64,000 bases of DNA from Pseudomonas sp. PDM18. GTDB taxonomy: Bacteria; Pseudomonadota; Gammaproteobacteria; Pseudomonadales; Pseudomonadaceae. The translations under genes were made by a program, and so were the position numbers. Of the stretch, positions 1-7,383 are shown piece after piece (the stretch's first letter is position 1; every line of letters starts with the position of its first letter). The stretch spans positions 124,001 through 188,000 of the forward strand of contig NZ_JACVBX010000001.1 of the NCBI RefSeq assembly GCF_014852585.1, written 5' to 3'. Under the pieces are notes generated by a model, which made no database searches, was not told the DNA's origin, and saw nothing but the letters and a program-made list of their open reading frames with translations.

Positions 1-2
1 GC

Positions 3-389
3 CTGACCACCCTGCTCGGTTTCGGTCTGTGGTGGCGCGCGCGTAGCCAGCCGGCGGTAATCCGCGTGGCGCAGGCCGGCCCCAGCACCCGCACGCTGCT
101 CGACGAACTGCGCCGCGCCTGCCAGGCCAACGACTCCCACGCCACCCGCCAGGCGCTGGACGCCTGGGCCCGCCAGCAGCCGCAAACCCTGGCCGACATG
201 GCAGCGCGCTTCGTGCCGCTGTCCGATGCGCTGGACGGCCTCAACGGCGCGCTTTACAGCGACAGCGAAGGCGGTCGCAACTGGCAGGGCGAAGACCTCT
301 GGCGCGCCATCCGCACCCTTCCCGGCGCCGATCCGGACGCACCGCCAGCGCCGGAAGCCAGTAGCCTGCCACCGCTCTATCCACGCTGA
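3..389 (+). CDS. BatD-like protein, C-terminal fragment
   Basis: The reading frame is open from the first complete codon at position 3, so this is the 3' end of a gene that begins before the window. The visible part starts with a hydrophobic stretch (LTTLLGFGLWW) that looks like the end of the single membrane helix near the C terminus of BatD (oxygen-tolerance) proteins. It is followed by Arg/Lys residues and a soluble tail of about 110 residues rich in Ala, Leu and Arg (LLDELRRACQAND). BatD proteins act with MoxR ATPases and VWA-domain BatA/BatB membrane proteins at the periplasmic side of the inner membrane. The assignment rests on this C-terminal pattern and on the position upstream of a pepN region as in P. 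aeruginosa; the diagnostic N-terminal domains are outside the window. Confidence 0.6.
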   Translation: MTTLLGFGLWWRARSQPAVIRVAQAGPSTRTLLDELRRACQANDSHATRQALDAWARQQPQTLADMAARFVPLSDALDGLNGALYSDSEGGRNWQGEDLWRAIRTLPGADPDAPPAPEASSLPPLYPR

Positions 390-426
390 CGGCTATGCTG
401 GAGGCATCCCCGCCAGAGGTGCCTCC

Positions 427-1527
427 ATGCCCGCCCACCGGCTGATTCCAGCGCTGGCCGCCGGCCTGCTGCTGATCTGCAACCTGCTCCAGGCAGCCCC
501 GCTGAGCGCTGCCGAGGTCCTGCCACCGTCCCAGCCACTGCAGGGCCCCGGCGGCTCGAACTATGCCCACGCCGACGTGCGCCAGTGGCACTTCACCACC
601 GACGGCAACGAGTACTGGGTGTTCACCCCGGACCGCCCAGTCCCGGCCACAGCCCCCGTCGTGGTCTTCACCCACGGCTGGAGCGTCATGCAGCCCGACC
701 TCTACCGCGCCTGGATCGAGCACATCGTCCGGCGCGGCGCCATCCTCATCTACCCACGCTACCAGGCGACACTGAAGACGCCGGCGGCGGAGTTTCTGCC
801 CAACGCCGCTGATTCCGTGCGCCGTGCCCTCGCCGATCTGCAGGCGGGCACGCTGGGGGTGAAGCCGGAGCTGGAGCACGTCGCCTATGTCGGCCATTCG
901 GCGGGCGGCCTGATCGCCAGCGGGCTGGCAGCCTCCTGGCAACGCCTCGGCGTGCCACAACCGCGCGCGCTGATGGCAGTTGAGCCGGGCAAGAGCAGCG
1001 GCCCGCGCTGGCGGCAGGTGCCACTGGAACCACTGGCAAACATTCCCGCCGGCACCTTGTTGCTGGCTGTTTGTGGTGATGAGGACGAACGCGTCGCCTG
1101 CGATGACGCGCGACGCGTCTACGCGGAGAGCACCCAGGTCGCATCGCGCGACAAGGACCTGCTCCTGCTGCGCAGCGACCGCCACGGCAGCCCGCCGCTG
1201 CTGGCCAATCACGCAGCGCCGACCGCGCCGCGTTTCGATCCGCGCTACCCGCCCAGCGACTCTTCCAGCTGGCTGCTCAACCGCGTGCAGGAACGCGTGA
1301 AGCAACGGCTCAAACAGGGGCAACCCTCGGCGCACAACGCGCTGGCCACCGATGCGATGGACTGGTTCGGACCCTGGAAGCTGTTCGATGCACTGTACGA
1401 TGCAGCCTTCTACGGCCAGGACCGCGACTACGCGCTGGGCGGCGGGCCGGCGCAGTTGTCCATGGGGCGCTGGAGTGACGGAACGCCGGTGAAGGCGATC
1501 CTGCGGTTATCCCAAGCCAGCCCCTGA
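427..1527 (+). CDS. Secreted alpha/beta-hydrolase family protein
   Basis: The frame is open further upstream, but ATG at 427 opens a clear signal peptide (MPAHRLIPALAAGLLLICNLLQAAPLSAAEV), so a 366-residue exported protein is preferred. The nucleophile elbow GHSAGG puts the catalytic serine near residue 158. An oxyanion-type HGW motif follows the first core strand (VVVFTHGW). A plausible acid lies in GDEDE and a plausible histidine in SDRHGSPP. These are hallmarks of the serine alpha/beta hydrolases (lipase, esterase or dienelactone-hydrolase-like); the substrate cannot be read from sequence. The gene stands alone on the plus strand just after the batD fragment, and the following 500 bp carry no gene. 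Confidence 0.8.
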   Translation: MPAHRLIPALAAGLLLICNLLQAAPLSAAEVLPPSQPLQGPGGSNYAHADVRQWHFTTDGNEYWVFTPDRPVPATAPVVVFTHGWSVMQPDLYRAWIEHIVRRGAILIYPRYQATLKTPAAEFLPNAADSVRRALADLQAGTLGVKPELEHVAYVGHSAGGLIASGLAASWQRLGVPQPRALMAVEPGKSSGPRWRQVPLEPLANIPAGTLLLAVCGDEDERVACDDARRVYAESTQVASRDKDLLLLRSDRHGSPPLLANHAAPTAPRFDPRYPPSDSSSWLLNRVQERVKQRLKQGQPSAHNALATDAMDWFGPWKLFDALYDAAFYGQDRDYALGGGPAQLSMGRWSDGTPVKAILRLSQASP

Positions 1528-2029
1528 TGGGTCGGACACATGGCGGGTTGGCGAGCAAGGGCTAGGCGCCCCCCTCGGTCCTACGAAGAGCACTTGCCCA
1601 TTCAATTACCCAGCTTTGGCTTTGGCTCTTGAGTCTTCCAGAGCCATATCCGCACGCGCCGAATGCCCCGTTCAGGAGGCCTCGTTGAAGCGGAGTTTCA
1701 GGGGTCGAGCGACATGGATGTCGCGAGAGCTGCGATGGGCCAGGGATGGCCCTTCGCAGCGGGCCCCTGAAACTCCGCTTCAACGAGGGAATTTTTCGCC
1801 TAAGCGAAAAACCGGATGTCCGGGGCAAGACCTTTGCCCACTTTGGGGCGTTTGCCAAAGTGGGTCGCCCGAGGGGGCGAAACACTATGCCTACGCGCAC
1901 ACCAAAGCGGCGCAGAAATACCGAACCCCAAGCAAGAGCATCGCGGAGTAGCTCCGCTCCTACGATGAAATTCCGTCGTTTGGGCGTGCCCTAACCCTAA
2001 CCCTGGCTGCGCGCCCCGCCCCAGCCATC
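1528..2029. other. Non-coding stretch with degenerate REP remnants and hairpin array
   Basis: No reading frame here looks like a real protein. Near 1551-1585 the sequence resembles the right arm of the REP doublet found elsewhere in this window (gcgagcaag ... tcctacgaagagca) but with an unrelated insert. Near 1940-1965 a second degenerate piece (gctccgctcctacga) occurs. Between them lies the multi-hairpin element described separately. At about 1989-2005 there are two and a half copies of ccctaa/ccctgg, probably a trivial simple repeat. Confidence 0.6.
1681..1880. repeat. Multi-hairpin intergenic element with 24-bp perfect inverted repeat
   Basis: The outer arms at 1681-1704 and 1764-1787 are exact 24-bp reverse complements. 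They enclose two more hairpins: gcgacat/atgtcgc at 1709-1724, and a 14-bp stem with one mismatch at 1729-1742/1747-1760. To the right follow further hairpins: tttttcgc/gcgaaaaa at 1792-1811, ccgga/tccgg at 1812-1823, cccactttgg/ccaaagtggg at 1837-1864 and tcgccc/gggcga at 1865-1880. The density of perfect stems suggests a selected structured element (REP or MITE-like, or an RNA), not random GC-rich DNA. No transposase or promoter is obvious. Confidence 0.7.
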
Positions 2030-2446
2030 TCAGCCACCGCTGCTCTCCATCACCGCCCCCTTGAACACATCATCCAGCGGCACCTGGTAGCCGATGGCCA
2101 ACCGATTGGTCTCATTGGCCATGGCCACCACCGCCATCAGCTCGCCAAGCATGGCATCGTCCATCCCCGCCTTGCGCGCCGCCGCGCCGTGAGAACCGAT
2201 ACAGTAATTGCAGTTGTTGGTCACGCTCACCGCGACGTAGATCAACTCCTTCACCAGCGGGTCGAGTTGCCCCGGCCCCATGACTTCCTTGAGGCTTTCC
2301 CATGTGCGCTTGAGGGTCTGCGGATGGTTGGCGAGGGCCTTCCAGAAGTTGTTGACCCAGTCGATCTTGCGGGTCGCCATGATGTCGTCGTAGACGGCAC
2401 GGACCTCGGGGCTGGCTTCGGCGTACTCGATGAGCTGGAAGGACAT
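2030..2446 (-). CDS. Carboxymuconolactone decarboxylase / AhpD-like family protein
   Basis: The 138-residue product has the length and pattern of the CMD/AhpD superfamily. Its central motif NNCNYCIGSH contains a CxxC pair at about residues 79 and 82 and a histidine at 86, the arrangement used by AhpD-type alkylhydroperoxidases for thiol-dependent peroxide reduction. The N-terminal half (PEVRAVYDDIMATRKIDWVNNFW) is the usual helical region. It is cytoplasmic, with no signal peptide. It converges with nothing and is divergent from the cyclase-family gene 112 bp away. Whether it is a true peroxidase or an uncharacterised CMD protein cannot be decided; the CxxC favours redox activity. Confidence 0.8.
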   Translation of the reverse strand: MSFQLIEYAEASPEVRAVYDDIMATRKIDWVNNFWKALANHPQTLKRTWESLKEVMGPGQLDPLVKELIYVAVSVTNNCNYCIGSHGAAARKAGMDDAMLGELMAVVAMANETNRLAIGYQVPLDDVFKGAVMESSGG

Positions 2447-2558
2447 GGGGTCTCCTAACGGAAAGGAATAAGAAAAGCAGAATTCAGAATTGGTAGGCGG
2501 GGCAAGCGATGGAGAAAGATAAGGCGCTTTCTCCCATCCCCGTCAAGGAATCAGACCC

Positions 2559-3356
2559 ATGCAACGCCTCCCCGCCCTGCTCTTCGCCGCCGCCCTGTTG
2601 CCCGCTGCGAGCCAGGCTGCCCAGCCCGGCCTGTGGGATACCTACGCCAGCCTCAAGCAACACACTTTCGTCGACCTGACCCACTCGTTCGACAGCAACA
2701 CGCCGCACTGGAAAGGCTTCGAACCCATGGGCCGCAAGACGCTCTACACCGTGGACAAGGACGGCTTCCAGGTGGAGCTGTACAGCCACGTCGGCCAGTG
2801 GGGCACCCACGTCGACCCGCCGGTGCACTTCCACAAGGGCTTGCGCAGCGTCGACCAGTTGGACGTGAAGGAGCAGTTCCTGCCGCTGGTGGTGTTCGAC
2901 ATCCATGAGCAGGTGACGAAGAACCCCGACTACGTGCTCACCCTGGCCGATGTGAAGGCCTGGGAGGCGAAGCACGGCAAAGTGCCGGAAGGCTCCTTCG
3001 CGGCGCTGCGCACTGACTGGTCCAAGCGCTGGCCGGACCAGGCGAAGATGCAGAACCAGGACGCCAAGGGCGTGGCGCACTATCCGGGCTGGAGCAAGGA
3101 GGCGCTGGTGTATCTCTACGAGACGCGCAAGATCACTGCATCGGGCCACGAGACCACCGACACCGATCCGGGTATCGCCACCAGCAAGGACGACTATTCG
3201 CTGGAGTCTTACATCCTGGGCACCAACCACTATCAGATCGAACTGCTCGCCAACCTCGACAAGGTGCCCGAAGCCGGCGCGCTGGCGGTGGTGAGTTTCC
3301 CGAAGATTGCCCAGGGTACGGGCTTCCCGGCGCGGGTGTTTGCCATCCTGCCCTGA
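2559..3356 (+). CDS. Secreted cyclase-family (kynurenine-formamidase-like) metal hydrolase
   Basis: The product is 265 residues with a cleavable signal peptide (MQRLPALLFAAALLPAASQAA), preceded by an AAGGA ribosome site. It carries the cyclase/KynB-type metal motif: GTHVDPPVHFH around residues 82-92 supplies H84, D86, H90 and H92, and SGHETTDTDPG around 195-205 supplies a second His/Asp cluster. Cyclase-family proteins are Zn- or Mn-dependent hydrolases, such as arylformamidase and isatin hydrolase. The export signal makes a periplasmic role likely and argues against it being the housekeeping kynurenine formamidase. It is monocistronic and convergent with the RND gene, and a shared terminator lies between them. 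Confidence 0.85.
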   Translation: MQRLPALLFAAALLPAASQAAQPGLWDTYASLKQHTFVDLTHSFDSNTPHWKGFEPMGRKTLYTVDKDGFQVELYSHVGQWGTHVDPPVHFHKGLRSVDQLDVKEQFLPLVVFDIHEQVTKNPDYVLTLADVKAWEAKHGKVPEGSFAALRTDWSKRWPDQAKMQNQDAKGVAHYPGWSKEALVYLYETRKITASGHETTDTDPGIATSKDDYSLESYILGTNHYQIELLANLDKVPEAGALAVVSFPKIAQGTGFPARVFAILP

Positions 3357-3365
3357 CTTGAACCT

Positions 3366-3432
3366 GTAGGAGCGAGCTTGATCGCGAACCAGCCCCTGCT
3401 GCGAAGCTGTTCGCGAGCAAGCTCGCTCCTAC
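3366..3432. repeat. REP-type inverted doublet, copy 1
   Basis: Left arm 3366-3389 (gtaggagcgagcttg...) and right arm 3409-3432 (...caagctcgctcctac) are near-perfect reverse complements. The left arm has one change, gatcgcg for gctcgcg. It lies between the convergent cyclase and RND genes. The same doublet recurs at 7242, 15275 and 55678. Confidence 0.85.
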
Positions 3433-3441
3433 GAAGAGCAT

Positions 3442-3472
3442 AAAAAAACGCGGCCCGAGGGCCGCGTTTTTT
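3442..3472. terminator. Bidirectional rho-independent terminator
   Basis: An A7 run, a GC-rich stem (cgcggccc gag gggccgcg) and a T7 run give a symmetric hairpin. It can end transcription of the cyclase gene on the plus strand and of the RND gene on the minus strand. Confidence 0.9.
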
Positions 3473-3488
3473 ATGGCTGAAGCGCCGA

Positions 3489-5870
3489 TCAGTGCACCAG
3501 GATCGAAGCCTTCTTCTGACGCACCTTCTCCGGGTTGATCAGGAAGCGCGCCAGCGCCGGCAGCAGCCACAGGGCGCCGAACATGTTCCAGAGGAGCATG
3601 AAGGTCAGCATCAGGCCCATGTCGGCCTGGAACTTGATCGCCGAGAAGATCCAGGTGGCGACGCCGATGGCCAGGCAGAGGCCGGTGAACAGCACCGCTT
3701 TACCGGTGGACTTCAGGGTCTCGTAGTAGGCCTCCTGCAGGGACAGGCCCTGGCGCAGGAAGGACTCCAGGCGGGTGTAGATGTAGATGCCGTAGTCCAC
3801 GCCGATACCCACGCCCAGCGCGATCACCGGCAGGGTTGCCACCTTCACGCCGATGCCCAGGGTGGCCATCAACGCGTTGCCCAGCACCGAGGTGAGGATC
3901 AGCGGCAGCACGATGCACAGGGTCGCGGCGAAGGAGCGGAAGGTGATCAGGCACATCAGCGCCACGCAGATGTACACCAGGATCAGGATGGTCAGTTCCG
4001 AGTGCTTGATCACGTCGTTGGTGGCGGCCTCGATACCGGCGTTACCGGCGGCGAGCTTGAACTTCAGGTCATCCTTCTCGTTGGCCTTGGCGAAGTCCTG
4101 CACGACGGCCACGGCGCGGTCGAGGGTCTCGGCCTTGTGGTCGTTGAGGAACACCAACAGGGGCGCCAGCGAGCAGTTGCTGTTGAACAGGCCTTCGGCG
4201 CGGCTGATGGAGTTGTTCAGCACGTCCTGGTTGCGCGACAGCGACTCCCACTTCAGGTTGCCTTCGTTCATGCCCTTGATCATCTGCTTGGAGACGGTGA
4301 CCAGGGAGATGGCCGACTGCACGCCCTGGGTGTTCTCCAGGCGCCAGGCCAGCTCGTCGATGGCGGACAGGGTCTTGTGAGTGGAGCAGCCTTCGGCCTC
4401 GGACGCCACCATCACCACCAGCACGTCGGAGCTGGTCGAGTAGTTGCGGATGATGAAGTCGTTGTCCAGGTTGTAGCGCGAGTCCGGACGCAGTTCCGGC
4501 GCTCCCTGGTCGAGGTCGCCGATCTTCAGGTGATGGCCCTGCCACATGCCGCCGGCGAACATCGCCAGGGCAATGACCACGGAGATCGGCGCCACCGACG
4601 GGCTGGCGAAGTTGGACAGCGCACGCCAGAAGGGATGGTCGCGCACGGCGTCTTCCTTGCTGCGCTGTACCGCCTTCTTGCTGATGCCGATGTAGGAAAT
4701 GGCAACCGGCAGCAGGATCAGGTTGGTGAACACGATCACCGCCACGCCGATGGACGCGCCGATGGCCAGTTCGCGGATCACGCCGATGTCGATCACCAGC
4801 AGGGTGATGAAACCCACGGCGTCCGCGAGGATCGCGATCATGCCCGGCAGGAACAGCTGGCGGAAGGTACGGCGGGCCGCCAGCAGCGGGGTTTCCGCGT
4901 CACTGGACTGCAGGGCGATACCGTTGATCTTCTGCACGCCGTGGGAAATACCGATGGCGAAGATCAGGAATGGCACCAGCATCGAGTACGGGTCCAGTCC
5001 GAAGCCGATCAGGTGCAGGATGCCCAGTTGCCAGATCACCGCCACCAGCGTGGTGGACAGTACGGCAATGGTGGAGCGCACGCACTTGGTGAACCACAGC
5101 AGCAGCACCAGGGTGATGACGAAGCAGATGCCGAAGAAGCCGACCACCATCAGCAGGCCATCGATCAGGTCACCGACCTTCTTGGCGAAGCCGGTGATGT
5201 GGATCTTCACGTTGGGGTTCTGCAGCTGGTACTTGTCGCGGATCTTCTCTTCCAGCTCATGGGAGAACTGGCGGTAGTCCAGCTTCATCAGCTTGCCCTG
5301 GTCCTTCGGGTCCGGGTAGACCTCCAGCAGCGGCACGTCGACGATGCTCGACTTGAAGTTGTTGGCCACCAGGCGGCCGATCTGGCCGGACTTGAGCACG
5401 TTGTTGCGCAGCAGGTCCAGGGCCTTGGCGGAACCGTCGTAGGTCTGCGGGATCACCTCGCCACCGGCGAAGCCTTCCTCGGTCACCTCGGTCCAGCGCA
5501 CGCTGGGGCTCCACAGCGACTTCATGCCGGAGCGATCGACGCCGGGGATGTAGAAGACCTCGTCATGGATCTGCCGCAGCGTCTCCATGTATTCCTTGGT
5601 GAAGATGTCGCCATTCACCGCTTCCACCGAGATGCGCACGGTGTTGCCGAGGTTGGCCAGGTCGTTGCGGTGCTCCAGCATGTTCTGGATGAACGGGTGC
5701 TGCAGCGGAATCATCTTCTCGAAGCTGGTGGACGGGCGCACCTGCGTGGCCGACCAGGCGAGGAAGACTGTCACCAGCAGGCACGCGATGATCACGAACG
5801 GCCGGTGGGTGAAGATGATGCGTTCCAGGAAAGTCGCCTTGTCCTGTTGATGCTTGTTCAGAGCGTTCAT
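3489..5870 (-). CDS. RND-superfamily (MMPL/HAE3-like) exporter
   Basis: The 793-residue product has the classic duplicated RND layout. A first membrane helix (residues about 25-45) is followed by a large periplasmic loop, then a bundle of five helices, then a second loop and bundle. The second half shows the RND signature GVGIGVDYGIYIYTRLES with a membrane aspartate. The equivalent place in the first half reads AIGISHGVQ, with His where many RND pumps have Asp. RND proteins of this short two-loop type export hydrophobic compounds or lipids with proton force, without an obligatory TolC partner. Start ATG at 5870 lies 14 bp after the stop of the YCF48-type gene, so the two are one transcript. 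The nearby DUF1329 and DUF1302 genes on the same strand suggest a trans-envelope route; the cargo is unknown. Confidence 0.85.
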   Translation of the reverse strand: MNALNKHQQDKATFLERIIFTHRPFVIIACLLVTVFLAWSATQVRPSTSFEKMIPLQHPFIQNMLEHRNDLANLGNTVRISVEAVNGDIFTKEYMETLRQIHDEVFYIPGVDRSGMKSLWSPSVRWTEVTEEGFAGGEVIPQTYDGSAKALDLLRNNVLKSGQIGRLVANNFKSSIVDVPLLEVYPDPKDQGKLMKLDYRQFSHELEEKIRDKYQLQNPNVKIHITGFAKKVGDLIDGLLMVVGFFGICFVITLVLLLWFTKCVRSTIAVLSTTLVAVIWQLGILHLIGFGLDPYSMLVPFLIFAIGISHGVQKINGIALQSSDAETPLLAARRTFRQLFLPGMIAILADAVGFITLLVIDIGVIRELAIGASIGVAVIVFTNLILLPVAISYIGISKKAVQRSKEDAVRDHPFWRALSNFASPSVAPISVVIALAMFAGGMWQGHHLKIGDLDQGAPELRPDSRYNLDNDFIIRNYSTSSDVLVVMVASEAEGCSTHKTLSAIDELAWRLENTQGVQSAISLVTVSKQMIKGMNEGNLKWESLSRNQDVLNNSISRAEGLFNSNCSLAPLLVFLNDHKAETLDRAVAVVQDFAKANEKDDLKFKLAAGNAGIEAATNDVIKHSELTILILVYICVALMCLITFRSFAATLCIVLPLILTSVLGNALMATLGIGVKVATLPVIALGVGIGVDYGIYIYTRLESFLRQGLSLQEAYYETLKSTGKAVLFTGLCLAIGVATWIFSAIKFQADMGLMLTFMLLWNMFGALWLLPALARFLINPEKVRQKKASILVH

Positions 5871-5884
5871 TGCGGCTCCCCGGC

Positions 5885-6967
5885 TTATTGTTGTTCTGTC
5901 AGCTCGGCGCCGGTCGCCGAAGCCAGGTGGATACCGCCCTGGCCGACCAGGACCAGGTTGCCATTGCCGGCCGCGCTCACGCCCGCGAGGGACAGGCGGT
6001 CCGGACGGTTGACGACGCTGAAGCTCACGCCGTCGTCCTTGCTCTCCAGCACGCTGCCGCCATGGCCAACGACGACGATGGTGCCGTCATCCAGCAGGCT
6101 GCCTTCGGAGAGGCCGAACTCCAACTCGCCGCCATTGGCGGTGGGCAGGCTGACCTGCTGCCAGGTGTCGCCGAAATCGGTGGAGCGGAACAGGTGGCCG
6201 CGCAGGCCGTAGGCCAGGACGGTGCCGACCTGGGTAGTGCCGGTAGCGCCGAACAGCGAGCCTTCGTATGGGCCTTGGAGTTTCTCCCAGGTCTCGCCCC
6301 AGTCCTTGGAGCGGAACATGCTGCCCGCCTCCCCCACCACGAACAGGCCGGAATCCTTCACCGCCGTGATGGCGTTGAGGTGGAACTGGTCTTCGTTGTC
6401 CAGGCGGTCGCTGACATCTTCCCAGTGCTGGCCGCCGTCGGTGGTTTCCAGCAGCGCGCCATAGGCGCCCACAGCCATGCCGTGGTTCTCGTCCTGGAAC
6501 CAGATGTCCAGCAGCGGCGCTTCGCGCTTGAGGTCCTCGAACTGGCGCACCCAGGTGGTTCCGCCATCGGTGGTGGCCAGGACCTGGGCGTCATGGCCAA
6601 CGGCCCAGCCCTTCTTGTCGCTGATGAAGAACACCGAGGTCAGCAGCTGGCGGGTCGGCACGGTGGCCTGGGTCCAGCTCTTGCCTGCGTCATCGGAATA
6701 GAGGATGTGCCCGTGATCACCCACCGCGACCAGGCGCTTGCCGGCATGGGCAACGCTCAGCAGCAGGCTGCTGGAGGCCTTGGCGGAAATGATCGAGTTG
6801 GAATCACTGACGGCGTCCGTTGCGGCAACCGCATGCAGCGGAGCCAGGGACATCATCAGGAAGGAAAACGCGCCGAGCAGGGAAACCGTCTTGCGCGACA
6901 TCGGGAAGGAGCTTCGCACTCCCGACACGGGCTGCTCGCTCGAAGTGCGCCGCAGGGGCTCACGCAT
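5885..6967 (-). CDS. YCF48/Hcf136-like beta-propeller protein, exported
   Basis: The protein is built of repeated BNR/YCF48 blades with the pattern GxxGHILYSDDAGKSW, seen at least five times (for example GAYGALLETTDGGQHW and GEAGSMFRSKDWGETW). It resembles the photosystem II assembly factor Ycf48 fold, but photosynthesis is not involved here. A signal peptide core (SLLGAFSFLMMSLAPLHAVAA) directs it to the periplasm. The start at 6967 is preferred because AGAGGT lies 9 bases upstream; an internal ATG at 6901 would give a tidier signal peptide but has a poor ribosome site. It precedes the RND gene by 14 bp and is probably a periplasmic partner of it. It is separated from the DUF1329 gene by 416 bp and a terminator. 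Confidence 0.85.
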   Translation of the reverse strand: MREPLRRTSSEQPVSGVRSSFPMSRKTVSLLGAFSFLMMSLAPLHAVAATDAVSDSNSIISAKASSSLLLSVAHAGKRLVAVGDHGHILYSDDAGKSWTQATVPTRQLLTSVFFISDKKGWAVGHDAQVLATTDGGTTWVRQFEDLKREAPLLDIWFQDENHGMAVGAYGALLETTDGGQHWEDVSDRLDNEDQFHLNAITAVKDSGLFVVGEAGSMFRSKDWGETWEKLQGPYEGSLFGATGTTQVGTVLAYGLRGHLFRSTDFGDTWQQVSLPTANGGELEFGLSEGSLLDDGTIVVVGHGGSVLESKDDGVSFSVVNRPDRLSLAGVSAAGNGNLVLVGQGGIHLASATGAELTEQQ

Positions 6968-7013
6968 ATGCCTTTACCTCTTTTTCTTATGCAGGCGGTA
7001 TGTAGTTTCGGGG

Positions 7014-7043
7014 TATATAGCCAGCCTTTTCCGGGGCTGACAA
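7014..7043 (-). promoter_or_regulatory. Candidate sigma-70 promoter for YCF48-RND unit
   Basis: On the minus strand, TTGTCA (7043-7038) and TATATA (7019-7014) are spaced by 18 bases, about 45 bases upstream of the start codon at 6967. The fit is good but there is no experimental support. Confidence 0.5.
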
Positions 7044-7241
7044 TTAACGGCACGTTATCTTTTGTTAAGCCCTGGGCGCCTCACTCGAAAGGATGAGTGC
7101 TTTTTGCTATCTCAGCCGAAAGGTGCGCCGTCAGGGGCTCGCAGCGGGTGAAGTGGTAACACTTCTAGAGTCTGTCAGAGCGCGTCCGACAAGAGTTTCG
7201 ATAACCCATGAAGCAGCTCGCCGAGACGCAGAACCTCTTTT

Positions 7242-7319
7242 GTAGGAGCGAGCTCGCTCGCGAACAACTCAACCGGTAGCTCCACCGTTGGGCGGGTTCG
7301 CGAGCAAGCTCGCTCCTAC
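7242..7319. repeat. REP-type inverted doublet, copy 2
   Basis: Left arm 7242-7265 and right arm 7296-7319 match the other copies. The left arm reads gctcgctcgcg where the others read gcttgctcgcg. It lies between two same-strand genes. Confidence 0.85.
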
Positions 7320-7338
7320 AGGCTTACCGGAAGCCCAT

Positions 7339-7364
7339 AAAAAAGCCCCGCCGAGGCGGGGCTT
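7339..7364 (-). terminator. Rho-independent terminator of DUF1329 gene
   Basis: On the minus strand, AAGCCCCGCCTCGGCGGGGCTT is followed by a T run, 20 bases after the DUF1329 stop codon. Confidence 0.9.
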
Positions 7365-7383
7365 CTTCGTTCAGGCAACCGAC

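Larger units (their letters stand above)
6968..7383 (-). other. Intergenic region with REP copy 2, terminator and candidate promoter
   Basis: This 416-bp gap splits the accessory block in two transcription units. From the DUF1329 side it holds a rho-independent terminator (7339-7364), a REP doublet (7242-7319) and a sigma-70-like promoter for the YCF48-RND pair (7014-7043). I see no gene in it. Confidence 0.7.

Noticed and set aside
1989..2005. Telomere-like ccctaa repeats
   Set aside because: Only two and a half units within a chromosomal gene context; chance simple repeat.
3492..6212. 906-codon plus-strand open frame opposite the RND and YCF48 genes
   Set aside because: His/Gln/Asp-rich translation with no domain pattern; an antisense shadow of high-GC coding DNA.
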